A stretch of DNA of 64,000 bases. It comes from Platanthera guangdongensis. Lineage: Eukaryota; Streptophyta; Magnoliopsida; Asparagales; Orchidaceae. The stretch is from contig CM077157.1 of the NCBI GenBank assembly GCA_039583875.1, positions 78,740,346 to 78,804,345 of the forward strand, in the 5' to 3' direction. Below are positions 1 to 10,382 of this stretch, one piece after another. Position 1 is the first letter of the stretch, and every line of letters starts with the position of its first letter. The position numbers and the translations under genes were made by a program. The notes beneath the pieces were generated by a model. It saw only the letters and a program-made list of their open reading frames with translations. It was not told the origin of the DNA and made no database searches.

Positions 1-583
1 GTATCCTACCCAAATTGAGTTTCTTCAGTCTCTCCTTAATCTTCTCAAACACTACTCCAGACCAATCAGTGTTTAGTTGGAAGATTAACCTTGTCATTAG
101 ACTGAACATATATGCTGAAATCCTGTCATGTCCTCCAGACTTGCACAAGATCACCTTGCCAACAATTTCATAGAGAAATTTGCCTTGGTTGTTCATCCCC
201 TTTCTATTGAACACTGATCCAATTTTCATATTGGAATCCACACCACACCAAGTTAATGCTTCCCTAGTTTTAGAAGCAGAAACTTCATCTTCTTCCTTAG
301 TCCTTGGTAGGTTTAGTATCTTTCTTAAACTCTTAGGTGAGACCTTCACCTTTTCTCCATGAACCCTTGACTTTATCTTGAGTCCAGACTCGTCTAGGCT
401 TGCTCCATTCAGAAATTCTATAACTTCTTCCTTCCATATCTTGGTTGGCTCTGAAACAAGAAAATCTAACCCTGAGTTTGCAACTAGGATTACCACATCC
501 TTGATCTCCGGTTCTGCGTCATCAAACGCATGCTACACCAGTTCATATCCTTCATTTACGTTCTCTTCGAGATTTGGCGCCAT
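1..583 (-). pseudogene. Envelope-like / plant-transposon-protein-type ORF, N-terminal part (element C)
   Basis: On the minus strand an ATG at 583-581 opens a frame (MAPNLEENV...) that runs to the window edge, broken only by a TAG at 536-534. The protein is hydrophilic with a compact middle segment (about residues 45-190) that resembles the 'putative plant transposon protein' domain often seen in the extra ORFs of SIRE, Athila and Tat elements. I see no signal peptide or membrane segment in the visible part. It lies 3' of pol, the usual place of the SIRE envelope-like ORF. A homologous C-terminal part is visible in element B at the other end of the window. Function is unknown; 'envelope-like' refers to position only. 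Confidence 0.6.
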
Positions 584-724
584 TAGGGTTTGAAGAATTT
601 GAATTGAGAGAAGAGAGGTTTCGACACACAAGTTTGGTCTCGAAACTTTGGTGAGCGTGTCGACAGACAATGGCGAAATCCTATTTATACCTTTCTAGGA
701 TCGAAGATGAAAGGGCACGTCAAC

Positions 725-1075
725 TAACTTAAATTGTGTCAACACTGTTGAAAAGTGTCGACACAGACTTATAATGTCTCGACAACAATGTTTCGACACA
801 AGTATAGTCGACAGAATATATATGTCGACACTTGTTTATGTGTCGACACGGCTTAGCTCGACAATTAGTCGAGACTTTACTTGGTTAATCCTGTGTGAAT
901 TCGAAGTGTCGACACCACCTTGGTTGTGTCGACACCGACCCTGTATGTGTCGACACTAATTTTCTGAAGTGTCGACACCAACTTCCTAGATGTGTCGACA
1001 CCTTTTCTCTGATGTGTCGACACCAATTCTCTGTCTCGACACAGACAACTCTGTGTGTCGACACTAATTTCCTTA
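725..1075. repeat. GTGTCGACAC palindrome array in the pol / envelope-like spacer (element C)
   Basis: The 500-bp spacer between the pol stop and the envelope-like ATG carries at least nine exact copies of the 10-bp palindrome GTGTCGACAC plus near-copies such as CTCGACAC, about 20-35 bp apart. The same palindrome fills the U3 part of this element's LTR. Short ORFs rich in VST, VDT and CRH on both strands come only from the repeat. The rest of the spacer (584-724) shows nothing else. Confidence 0.85.
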
Positions 1076-1090
1076 GCCATTTCTGTAAAC

Positions 1091-2434
1091 TTATTCTAAG
1101 TTTATCATACCTAATTCAATTTTGAACCTATTGAATTTGGTTTCTTCTAAAGGCTTAGTATACATGTCAGCTAGTTGATTATCTGTATTAACATATTCCA
1201 GTGAAATATCTTCTTTTTCTACATGTTCCCTTAGAAAATGATATTTTATTTCAATGTGTTTAGTTCTACTATGTGAAACAGGATTGATTGCAATAGATAT
1301 AGCACTAGTAGAATCACAAAATAGTGGTGTTCTACTTACTTGAATAACATAGTCTTCTAGCTGATGTTGTATCCATAGAAGTTGAGCACAGCAACTTCCT
1401 GCAGCCACATAATCTGATTCTGCTGTGGAGATAGCCATATTTGTTTGCTTTTTGCTACTCCATGATATCAGTCTTCCACCTAGGAATTGACAGGTTCCAG
1501 TTGTACTCTTTCTATCTTCCTTGCAGCCTGCAAAATCTGCATCTGAATAACCTGTCAGTTCAAAGTCTCCATTCCTAGGGTACCAAAGGCCTAGATAAGG
1601 AGTGCCCTTAAGATATCTCAGAATCCTTTTGACTGATGTCAAATGAGACTCTTTAGGGCATGCTTGGTACCTAGCACAGACACATGTAGCATACATGATA
1701 TCTGGTCTACTTGTAGTCAAATATAATATGGATACAACTATCCATCTATACAAAGTCTCATCTACAGGTTTCCCTGCATCATCTTTGCTAAGAGACATAC
1801 TTGACCCCATAGGAGTTTTCATGGTGCTGGAAGATTCCATACCATACTTTCTTATTAATTCTAGGGTGAACTTAAACTGGCATATGGATAAACCATTCTC
1901 AGTCTGTCTAACTTGGAGACCCAAGAAGAACTTAAGTTCCCCCATACTGCTCATCTCAAATTGTCCTTGCATAAGTTTTGCAAACTTCCTACAAAGACCA
2001 CTTTCAGTAGACCCAAATATTATGTCATCTACATATATTTGGACTAGTATGATCTTGCCTCTGGATTCCCTAAGGAATAGAGTCTTGTCTATTTTCCCCC
2101 TTGTGAATTTATTCTCAATGAGGAAACTAGACAGGGTTTCATACCAAGCCCTAGGGGCTTGTTTTAACCCATACAAAGCCTTCCTAAGTCTATAGACATA
2201 ATTAGGTTGGGTTGAATCAACAAAACCTGATGGCTGTTCCACGTAGACTTCCTCTTTCAGATTGTCATTCAAAAAGGCTGACTTAACATCCATTTGGTAT
2301 ACTTTAAAACCTTGATAGGTTGCATAGGCCAGGAACATTCTTATGGCTTCCAGTCTGGCTACTGGAGCAAATGTTTGATCAAAGTCAATACCTTCTTCCT
2401 GCATATATCCCTTGGCAACCAGTATTGCTTTGTT
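1091..2434 (-). pseudogene. Copia reverse transcriptase and RNase H (element C)
   Basis: This frame holds most of the Copia reverse transcriptase ([25 protein letters not shown], catalytic YVDDIIFGS) and a complete RNase H ([18 protein letters not shown], a [15 protein letters not shown] segment and YTKPL near the end). It ends with a normal TAA after LGMINLE. It is in the same frame as the upstream integrase segment (2435-3457), separated only by a TAG at 2437-2435 where a Lys codon would be expected in the run before NKA. The enzymes would copy element RNA into cDNA inside virus-like particles. The catalytic residues are intact, so decay here is light. Confidence 0.93.
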
Positions 2435-3457
2435 CTAGACAATCACTCCATGTTCATCCATCTTGTTCCTAAAGATCCACTTGGTTCCAATTATGTTGTG
2501 GTCTTTTGGTTTAGGAACAAGCTCCCAGACTTTGCATATCTTGAACTGATTCAGCTCCTCTTGCATTGCCTCAATCCAATGAGGGTCTAGGACGGCTTCT
2601 TCAAATTTCTTTGGCTCTACTTGGGATAGAAAACTAGAGTAGAGCACTGCACTCAGATTTCTGCTCCTTGTTTGTACCCGTTGACTTAGATCACCAATAA
2701 TTTGATTTGCTGGATGATCTCTCAAATGTCTACTAGCTTGAGGAAGCTTGGCTCCAGGTTGAACTCCTTCAGCTTCTTCAACTTGCTGCACTCCTTGGTA
2801 TTCTTCTGCATCAGGTGCATGTAGTACTCCCCCTGGAAAACAACCACTATCATCTACATGCTGACTTGCATTAGGTCCTTCTTCAATAGTGAGCTTGTCC
2901 ATCTTCTTAGTCACACCTGTGGAGCTGCAAATACTTCTAGACAACTCATGGTTAATAAGTCTAGCTTCATCAAATACTACATGTACTGATTCTTCTACAA
3001 CTTGAGTAGACAAGTTGTAAACCCTATAAACCTTACTATTGTTGTTGTACCCAACAAAGATCCCCTCTTGGGATTTGGCAGCAAACTTAGTCAAGTAAGA
3101 CTTTCCATTGTTAAGTATAAAGCACTTACAACCAAAGATTCTGAAATAGAATATGTTTGGTTTTCTGCCTTTCACAATCTCATAGGGGGTCTTATTGTGG
3201 CTCTTGGTGATAGTTGCCCTATTAATTACATGGCATGCAATATTAACTGCCTCAGCCCAGAAATATTCTGGGAGAGTTGTGTCACTTAATAGGGTTCTAC
3301 CAGCCTCAATCAAAGTTCTATTTTTCCTCTCAGCAATGCCATTTTGCTGAGGTGTTCTTGGTGAAGAAAATTCCTGAAATATCCCAAATTCTTCACATAG
3401 TTTTGTCATACTATCAGACTGGAATTCAGTACCATGGTCACTTCTTATTTTGACCAC
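2435..3457 (-). pseudogene. Copia integrase C-terminal half and start of reverse transcriptase (element C)
   Basis: The segment begins at the second catalytic Asp of the DDE core (IRSDHGTEFQSD) and includes the catalytic Glu (PQQNGIAERKNRT), the Copia integrase tail (FRIFGCKCFIL, FVGYNNNSK) and a linker leading to the start of reverse transcriptase (WIEAMQEELNQF, GTKWIFRNKMDE). It is out of frame with the preceding protease/integrase segment: a one-base shift lies at about 3510-3520, because the conserved integrase sequence continues in the next frame there. It terminates in an in-frame TAG before the rest of the reverse transcriptase. Confidence 0.9.
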
Positions 3458-3465
3458 TGTACTGT

Positions 3466-4263
3466 CTAACTCATTCTGAATTTGTTTGACAAAGGTATAA
3501 AAGATATTAGGTGTTCAGATTTCTGTCTAAGGAAGAACACCCAGGAAAACTTTGAGTAGTCATCTACAACCACAAATGTGTAGACCTTCCTACCTAGGCT
3601 ATGAACTGGCATAGGACCAAAGAGATCCATATGCAAGAGGTATAAACACCTCACAGCATCTTTGTTTTCAATGCTATTAAAGGCGGATCTAGTCTGCTTG
3701 CCCTTTTGATAAGCTGAACATATCCCATCTTTAATACACTTAACTTGAGGACCATTCCTCACTAACTCTTTGCTATAGAGTTGGCCAATTATCTTGTAGT
3801 TAAGATGGGCTAGCCTCTTGTGCCATTTGATACAATGAGAGACTTTCTCATCAGCTACAAGACACACTGGAGAACCATTGGTCTCACACATAATGTCTAG
3901 GCAATATACATTTCTCTTTCTATAACCAGTCAAAATGATCTCTTCATCATTTGACCTCCTGATATGACCACCATCTTTGACAAATGAGATGTCATATCCT
4001 AAATCACTCAATTGACTTATACTAATAAGGTTATGTTTCAAACCTTTAACATAAGCCACTTGAGTAATTGTTATATGGGTGCTAAAAATGTTACCAAAAC
4101 CCTTGATGATTCCTTTTTTAGAACCACCAAAGGTGACTTTAGGACCATCCTTAATTGATGTGAAGTCCTTTAGCAATCCCCTAGTTCCAGTCATATGTCT
4201 GGAACATCCACTATCCAAGTACCATATTGGGGCATGACCACTTGGACTCACCTGCAAAACAGA
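3466..4263 (-). pseudogene. Copia protease, GAG-pre-integrase and integrase N-terminus (element C)
   Basis: The protease active site is seen as WYLDSGCSRHMTG near the start. The GAG-pre-integrase zinc motif follows (KWHKRLAHLN, later C-x2-C-like residues), then the first catalytic Asp region of integrase (LLHMDLFGP, VVVDDYSKFSW). The second Cys of the usual zinc pair appears as Tyr in CSAYQKGKQ, which would impair zinc binding. It is in frame with the gag segment but separated from it by a TAA at 4266-4264. The end at 3466 is a frameshift product: the true integrase continues in another frame from about 3515. Confidence 0.9.
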
Positions 4264-5418
4264 TTAGTTGACCTTAAAACCCAAAGATTTCTTGGGTCCT
4301 TGGTGCTGGTTAGTTTGACTCTTAGCAAAGCTACCTGCAGATCTTCCAACAGGCAGTTTGCTAGTCATCTTGAAACTAGAATTATGCAAACAGTCTATGG
4401 AAAAGTGGCCTACCTTGCCACAGCACCAGCACTCAAACTTGTTGTACCTTTTCTTAGGTACATCCCTAGCTGTTTTATCTACAACTGGCTTATTGAGAGC
4501 TGGAATTTTGCCCTTAGACTTGGACTGAACAGTCCTACCAGGTTTAGTAAACCCTAATCCAGTTTTACCTTTTTGATGAACAAATTCATCTATCAAAGGT
4601 AGAATAGACTTTGGTTTAGAAAATCTTGCAACAATGTCTCTCTCCTTCTGAATACTAATCTCCAAACTTTTGATTTGATCATTCTTGAATGTTATAGTCC
4701 CCATCTGAATAACAGTTATGTTCTTCAGTCTGGCTATTTCATTTAATTTTTGATCAATCACCTTCTCAAAATCAGTTGCACCCTCTTTGAGACTAGCAAT
4801 TTCCTTAGCCTGACTCTTAGCCAAGGATTTGCTTTTCTTAAAAGCTTGCAATAGAACTCTATATTCATCAATCAATTGATGAATATCCCCTTCAGATTCA
4901 GACCCACCGGCATCACTTGATGCTGATGTAACTGAATCTGAACTAGCACTAGAAATTGAACTTAAAAAACAATTTTGTACCTTACTAGGTCCAGGCTGAT
5001 CCTGGATTTTGTCACCTTCTGTTAATGTCATCAATCCTTGACACTGATTGTCCTCTTGCTCATATATAGAGTTCATTATCTGGATGAACTCCTCTTCTTC
5101 TTCTTCAGCAAACAGTCCAATGTAAGCTTCTGCTTCAGACTCAGTTTCTGAAGAAGACATGTCTGACAGGCCTTTGTCCTTCTTGGAAATAAAAGATCTT
5201 TCCTTCTTACCCTTGAATTGAGTCTTCTTTTTATCATTAGACTCTTTCCTTTTCTCTGAATAGTCAGCAATAACATGTCCTTGTCTGTTACAGCAATAGC
5301 ATACAATTTTTGATAAAGTTGCTTTGCTTGACTTTGGCATTCTCCTGTCTTTCTTTGATGACTTCTTGTTCTGATAATAGTCATGTTTTCCCTGTGAAGT
5401 AGATGGCTTTGACCTCCA
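4264..5418 (-). pseudogene. Copia gag C-terminal part: two zinc knuckles and coiled coil (element C)
   Basis: Continuing the gag frame after a TAG at 5421-5419, this segment has a first CCHC knuckle at about 5260-5301 (CYCCNRQGHVIADY, where the last Cys is now Tyr). An acidic stretch follows (AEEEEEEFIQ), then a heptad-like region of about 100 residues rich in K, E, I and L, and a second, intact knuckle (CWCCGKVGHFSIDC) at about 4393-4435. Nucleocapsid knuckles package the RNA; the coil probably aids particle assembly. Copy A has the same layout with the first knuckle intact (CYCCNRQGHIVTDC). Confidence 0.85.
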
Positions 5419-6300
5419 CTATTTCTTCTTTAGAAACTTCTGAAAGTGTCTTGTAAAAGCTGTAAAGTCCTCATCACTCTCATTGCTTTCAGACTTTCTG
5501 CTTTCTGAATCATCTGACTCTGTCTCAGCAACCTTTGGAGGTGGAGATGGAGACTTACTTTTGTATTTTCTGGTGGCTTCTGTCTTGAATGCCACTGTTC
5601 TTTCTTTATTCTCAATTCTAGTAGTCTTCTCCTCTTCTTTCCTTACCATCAACTGCATTTCATAGGATAGCAGTTTTTCAAACAATGTTGGAGGAGGAAT
5701 ATCTGCTAACTTGGCCATTTCCCTAATGGCACAGATCTTGGTGTACCAGTCCTTTGTTAGGGACCTCAAGAACTTATAATTCAGCTCATAATTGCTGAAT
5801 TCTCATCCATAGGACATTAGCTCATTGACAATCCTATAGAATTTCTTATAGCATTCTGTTATGTTATCAGACTTACCTTGCCTGAAACTTTCATATTCTT
5901 GTTTTAACAAAAACTTTCTGTCCTGTCTCACTTCTTCTGAACCCTCCATGTACACTATAAGAGTATCCCACATCTCCTTTGATGTCTTACAGTGTATCAA
6001 GTTCTGAAATGTAGCATCATCTATGGCACTTACAATGATATTCTGAGCCCTCTTGTCCATGGTGGCCAGAATTATTTCATCTTTTGTTATTTCAGAAAAG
6101 ACTTTAGGTGTTCTCTGATTTGCATCTAACACATATACCTTCATATACATATATGGCCCTTCTTTAACTGTGTTATATATTCTAGGGTCTGAGGCTTCCA
6201 TAAATAGTCTCACCCTTTCTTTCCAGATGCCAAAAATCTCTTTTCTGTAAATGGGTAACTTCATGGATCCAAGTTCCTTATGATTCTCTGTTGAACCCAT
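5419..6300 (-). pseudogene. Copia gag capsid region (element C)
   Basis: An ATG at 6300 starts a UBN2/gag-type capsid protein (IFGIWKERVRLFMEAS, ETWDTL-like EMWDTLIVYMEGS, SFRQGKSDNITECYKKF). The frame is open to 5419 except for a TGA at 5805-5803, where copy A has CGA (Arg) in the same place. It closes with a TAG after FQKFLKKK. Copy A ends its capsid segment with a TAG at exactly the same codon. Downstream codons (WRSK...) carry on in frame in both copies. Confidence 0.9.
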
Positions 6301-6389
6301 GTTTCTTGATTTTATTGATTCTGCACTTACTTATACTGAATCTGCCAACAGGATCTACTCAGACAGTTAAGTCCTTTTTGAGTAACCTC

Positions 6390-6401
6390 CCTCTAATACC
6401 A
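6390..6401 (-). other. Primer-binding site, initiator tRNA-Met type (element C)
   Basis: TGGTATTAGAGG on the minus strand lies directly after the LTR end. It differs at one base from the plant initiator tRNA-Met complement seen in copies A and D (TGGTATCAGAGG). Confidence 0.85.
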
Positions 6402-7246
6402 CTTGAAAGAAATTGTACCTAATCACCTAGAAGGGGGGTGAATATGTGACTTAATCTTTTTAAACTTTTTGGCAGATAATACCACAGAGTTATAATCAAT
6501 TCTTCACAGCAATCAATCACCAATCACCGAATAAACAAGCACACAGTGAACACACAGATTTATAGTGGTTCCCCAAGGTTTGGGTACATCCACTTTCCCC
6601 CTTCGCCTATCTAGTAGTGTACTAGATTCGGCCAAACTTCTTCACTATCTCAGATCCTCAGATATTACACTCAGAACCCCAAACAGGTTCCTACAGCTCA
6701 GGCCCAAGGCCCTACAACTCAGTCTTCTCCAAAGACCTACACTCAGCTACAAGGCCTACACTCAGCCACAATAGGCCTACACTCCGAGAAATATATCTCC
6801 TACACTCAGGCACACAGGATCTACCACTCAGCCTTTATAATTACAGGCTTACAACTCAGATACCTAAGGATCCTACAAGAAATTTAGAATACAAAGTATA
6901 TACCGACAACTCAGAAAATGAGAGATGAGTTGACATGTTCTTGATGAGTTCTTGGAAGAACTCTGCTAAGATCAACCTCACTTGGCTTTCTTCAAAACTT
7001 TTTGAATGTAGAACACAATAGGATTGATTCTCTGCAGCTGATCTTCAATCACTGTAACTTAAGATTCAGAACTAGGTCTGAACCCTTCTTCACAGCCTGT
7101 TTCAACGGCTATCTTCTTGGAAGGAGCTCTCTCTCTCCAACTTCTTAGATCTTCACTTGATTCTTCAATGAATAGCTAGATCTTCTTCTTTGATTGTTGA
7201 TCTCTTGTTGTAAATCTCAATCATTGCTTTCTGTTGACAGAATAAA

Positions 7247-7258
7247 CCTATATATAGG
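7247..7258 (-). promoter_or_regulatory. TATA box of the C LTR
   Basis: CCTATATATAGG, itself a perfect palindrome, sits just downstream (minus strand) of the GTGTCGACAC array, where a U3 core promoter is expected. LTR copy B has CCTATTTATAGG and copy A TTATATAA in the equivalent place. Confidence 0.6.
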
Positions 7259-7381
7259 CCTTCTTCATGGTGACCGGCTGATCCGGTTCCTAATAGCTTT
7301 CTAACAACTCTGACAGTTGCAGTAGACCGGCTGGAATGGCAGCTGTCAAGTCATCCAGTCAGTTCTTGAAATATTTTTAAC

Positions 7382-8312
7382 TGTCTGAAAGTGTCGAGAC
7401 AATCTGTATTTAAGTGTCGACACTTATATAATAAGTGTCGACACAAGTAGGCTAAGTGTCGACACTATCCTTCAAGGTGTCGACACAACTCCTTGTGTTG
7501 TAGAATTTACTTCGCGATACTGCTTCTTCAATATGTGTCGATACTGATATTATGTGTCGACACAAGTACTTGTTCTTCAGTACTTTGTTGAATTCTTGTA
7601 AGTGTCGACACAACTCCTTTGTGTCGACACAACTCATTTGTGTCGACACAACTCCTTTGTGTCGACACAACTCATTGTGTTGAACTTGTTTAGTGTCGAC
7701 ACTTCTTCTTGGTGTCGACACATGCCTTCTGTGTTGATACTTGCTGAGTGTTGACACTTCGCCTTGTGTCGACACATTCTTCATATGTTGAGACTTTTGC
7801 TGAGTGTCGACACATCTCCTTTGTGTCTACACTTGTACTTAGAATTTTGTTGAACTTTACTGAGTGTCGACACAGCCTCCAAGTGTCGACACTTTCTTTA
7901 TGTGTTGAGTCTTCTGCTGTATTTCGACACATTCTTTATTATGTCGACACATTCTTCATGTGCTGAGTCTTCTACTGTGTGTCGACATATACTTTGTTAT
8001 GTCGACACTTATACTTAGACTCTGCTGACTTTTACTGAGTGTCGACACAACCTCCAAGTGTCGACACTTTCTGATGTAGACACAGTTCCTCTAGGTGTCG
8101 ACACTGCTTCTAAGTGTCGACACAGCTTCACTGGACTTTTCTTCATTGAGTGTCGACACAACCTGTATGTGTCGACACATTCTGTCTGGTGTCGACTCTG
8201 CATCCCTGGTGTCGACACAATTACTCCAAGTGTCGACACTTCTTGCATGGGTGTCGACATAAGTCTTCTTAAGTGTCGACACTTTCCTTCTGGGTGTCGA
8301 CACATTGACTTA
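7382..8312. repeat. GTGTCGACAC palindrome array in U3 of the C LTR
   Basis: By hand count there are about 25 exact copies of GTGTCGACAC plus degenerate ones (GTGTCGAGAC, ATGTCGACAC), mostly 18-40 bp apart, filling U3 between the conserved LTR start and the TATA box. The spacing and the intervening sequence vary, so this is an array of a short motif and not a simple tandem repeat. Confidence 0.92.
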
Positions 8313-8448
8313 GAATCTTTTCAGCTTTCCCTGCAAATACCTAACCTGCACAACACAACTCAAAACACATCAAATACATTTTGATGTATATCATTGAGTA
8401 GGGTGAGGCTTCTTCAAATCAGGTACATTTAAACTAATGTACCCAACA

Positions 8449-9133
8449 CTAGAGAATTCATCTACAACCACTAAAGTGTAAGATTTCCGTCCTAGCCTTT
8501 GTACTATAATGGGTCCATGTGCAACAGATACATTATCCTAGGTGAATCACTCTTATTAAGTGACTTAAAACAATTTTTAGTTTGCTTGCCTAATTGACAA
8601 GCCCTGCAAAGTCCTTCCTTCTTGTAGGGGCCAGAAGGTAGTCCTCTAACAAGGTTGTCCTTGGATAGCCTAACAATAGTTCTAAGGTTTAAGTGTCCTA
8701 GTCTCTTATGCCATAAAATATTTAGTCTATAGACAGAATTGAACAAGCAAATATCTACATCTGTTGAAAGAAAATCTACTAGATAGATGTTACCTTTCCT
8801 TTTACCTGTCAACACAGTTGTGTTGTCCTCTAACCTGATCTTGCATAATCCTTTGCTGAAAGTCAACTCGTAGCCTTCATCACATAGCTGACTGATACTT
8901 ATCAAATATAGCTTCAGTCCTTCCACATAAGCCACCCTCTTGAATGTTACTGTCCCAATGTGGACTGCACCATATCCTTTAGTTTGTCCAAAGTTTGAAT
9001 CACCAAAGATAACTTTGGGTCCAAGCTTGGCTTTAAAGGATGTGAGGTTGTCCTTGTTTCCTGCCATGTGCTTAGAGCACCCACTATCCAAGTACCATTG
9101 TTGGTTTGATGTTGGATAGGTCTTCACCTGCAC
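8449..9133 (-). pseudogene. Copia protease, pre-integrase and integrase start (element D), interrupted by C
   Basis: WYLDSGCSKHMAGN marks the protease, WHKRLGHLN with the C-x2-C pair CRACQLGKQT the pre-integrase zinc region, and LLHMD then GRKSYTLVVVDEFS the first integrase block. A small deletion between HMD and the following PI removes the usual LFG and shifts the frame. The C LTR follows immediately at 8448, splitting the integrase after its first catalytic region. Confidence 0.88.
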
Positions 9134-9149
9134 ATAAAATAATTCATTT

Positions 9150-10382
9150 GTTTTTGACCCAGTTTACCTTGGGCCTAGGTTGATAACCTTTAAACTCAGA
9201 AATAAAAGACATCCCAGGTTGACTCTTATAACCTTCAGGATGATATCTCCTTGGAGGTATTATCCATTCAGTATAATGGTTAAAGATTTGGGATGAAGGA
9301 CCCCTAGGATTGGATTTTGATATGCCCTTGAAGGAATTTCCAGAGCTCTGATCTCTATTCGACGATCATGGAGCTGCGTTCGACGATCTCGGGTCAGATC
9401 GTCGAGCTCCGTTCGACGGTCGACTGTGGTAGAGTTCAAGAATTTGAGATCGTCGACCTGAGTTCGATGATTTTGCCTGAGATCGTCGATCTGCGTTCAG
9501 CGATCGTCGAGCTCCGTTCGACGATTTCTGCTGGAACTTAGTTTTCTTAGGCAGATCAGAATTTTTCCTAGCTACCTCTACAACTCCCTTCCCTTTATCG
9601 GAAATGAACTTAATTGTGGTTGTTAGAACTATAGGTTGGCTGGATGAGGCACCCAAGCCCAGTGTACTATTAAATCTGGTGTTCATTGTGCTTGTGATGT
9701 CCATCAGCTTGATACTACTCCCATTAAGGGATTCTTCAAGCTTCTTGGACTCAGATAGCTCACCTTTCAGTGAGGCTATCTGCTCTCTACAGCACTCCAA
9801 CTCCTTAGAGTGTTTGAAGTTTTCTGACTTTAAGATGTTATTTTCAGATAAATGATTTCTGAGAGAGATAATTTCCTTCTCAGATTTTAGCAAGTCTAAA
9901 CATAATGCTTTAAACTCAGATTTAAAGTCCTCTGAATTGAAATCAAAAGAATTAATTAGCTGGTCTTCTTCAAGTTGAGTATCTGAGTCTGACTCTGACT
10001 CTTCTTCATCTGAATTATGTTGTGAGGCATTGATTGCCATCATGCAGAACTCCTTCGCTTCTTCATCATCCTCATCATCACTGGAGTTGGATGAGGCTTC
10101 TGATTACTCTTCAGTTTCACTCCAGGATTCAGCAACAAATCCCTTCCTAGTGTGTTTGTTTTTTCTTGTGGAGGGTTTGTCATTGCTACTTTTCTTGAAG
10201 TCCTTTTCTCTTCTTCTTTCTTTCTTATCCCTTTTGTGCTTGTTTTTGTTCTCTGGACAGTCATGTACAATATGCCCTGGTTTCCTGCAACCAAAGCAAA
10301 CAATTTCTTTATTGTTAGACTTACCATACCTTGGCTTCTCATGCTCCTTGTATGATCTCCTTATGAAGTCCTTTCTGGCCAT
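9150..10382 (-). pseudogene. Copia gag C-terminal region: zinc knuckle, acidic and coiled-coil segment (element D)
   Basis: One frame starts with MARKDFIRRSY, an intact CCHC knuckle (CFGCRKPGHIVHDC), a Lys-rich stretch, an acidic Ser/Glu/Asp-rich segment and a coiled-coil-like segment. It then has a Ser-Asn-Arg repeat region (9361-9540) and a tail reaching a stop near 9150. In-frame stops occur at about 10104 (TAA) and 9366 (TGA). It is out of frame with the capsid segment by a lost base in an A-run near 10385. Confidence 0.8.
9361..9540. repeat. TCGTCGA / TCGACGA repeats inside D gag
   Basis: The stretch is built of repeated GATCGTCGA and GTTCGACGATC units in both orientations, the same short motif that fills U3 of the D LTR (12450-12740) and the E LTR. 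Read in the gag frame it encodes SSNGARRS- and SSNSGRRS-like repeats. The unit is therefore present in both coding and regulatory parts of one element. Confidence 0.82.

Larger units (their letters stand above)
1..8448 (-). mobile_element. Copia element C (SIRE/Maximus-like): 5' LTR, gag-pol and start of envelope-like ORF
   Basis: Read on the minus strand, the element begins with a 5' LTR (8448 to 6404) and an initiator-Met-type primer-binding site. It continues with gag, protease, integrase, reverse transcriptase and RNase H in Copia order, then a repeat-rich spacer and an envelope-like ORF running off the left edge. The order PR-IN-RT-RH defines Ty1/copia; a large extra ORF 3' of pol is characteristic of the SIRE/Maximus lineage. 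The 3' LTR lies outside the window. The LTR starts with TGTTGGGTAC and abuts integrase coding sequence of Copia D, so C inserted into D. Several stops and one clear frameshift make it non-autonomous. Confidence 0.88.
6404..8448 (-). mobile_element. 5' LTR of Copia C, about 2.05 kb
   Basis: The LTR begins TGTTGGGTACATTAG at 8448 and ends TTTCA at 6404, next to the primer-binding site. Homologous LTRs occur in A (55122-57006) and B (59726-61829), which fixes both boundaries. From U3 to U5 it has a conserved start, the GTGTCGACAC array, a TATA box, and a CT-rich leader with short repeats of CCTACACTCAGCC type (about 6700-6850). Confidence 0.9.

Noticed and set aside
4240..4290. Splice acceptor-like TTTTGCAG at the gag/protease boundary of C (and TTTTATGTGCAG in D near 9140)
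   Set aside because: No donor at a sensible distance restores a frame; the only GT candidates would give introns of about 20-40 bp. Too weak to call.
6385..6403. tRNA-Met gene fragments at the LTR borders (also 11263, 24275, 28186, 38284, 55108)
   Set aside because: Only 11-14 bases complementary to tRNA 3' ends; these are primer-binding sites.
7452..8384. Several overlapping ORFs on both strands with VST, VDT and CRH repeats (likewise 774-1125, 56222-56681, 61044-61684)
   Set aside because: They are translations of the GTGTCGACAC array, which is open in many frames because it is palindromic; no domain or conserved frame.
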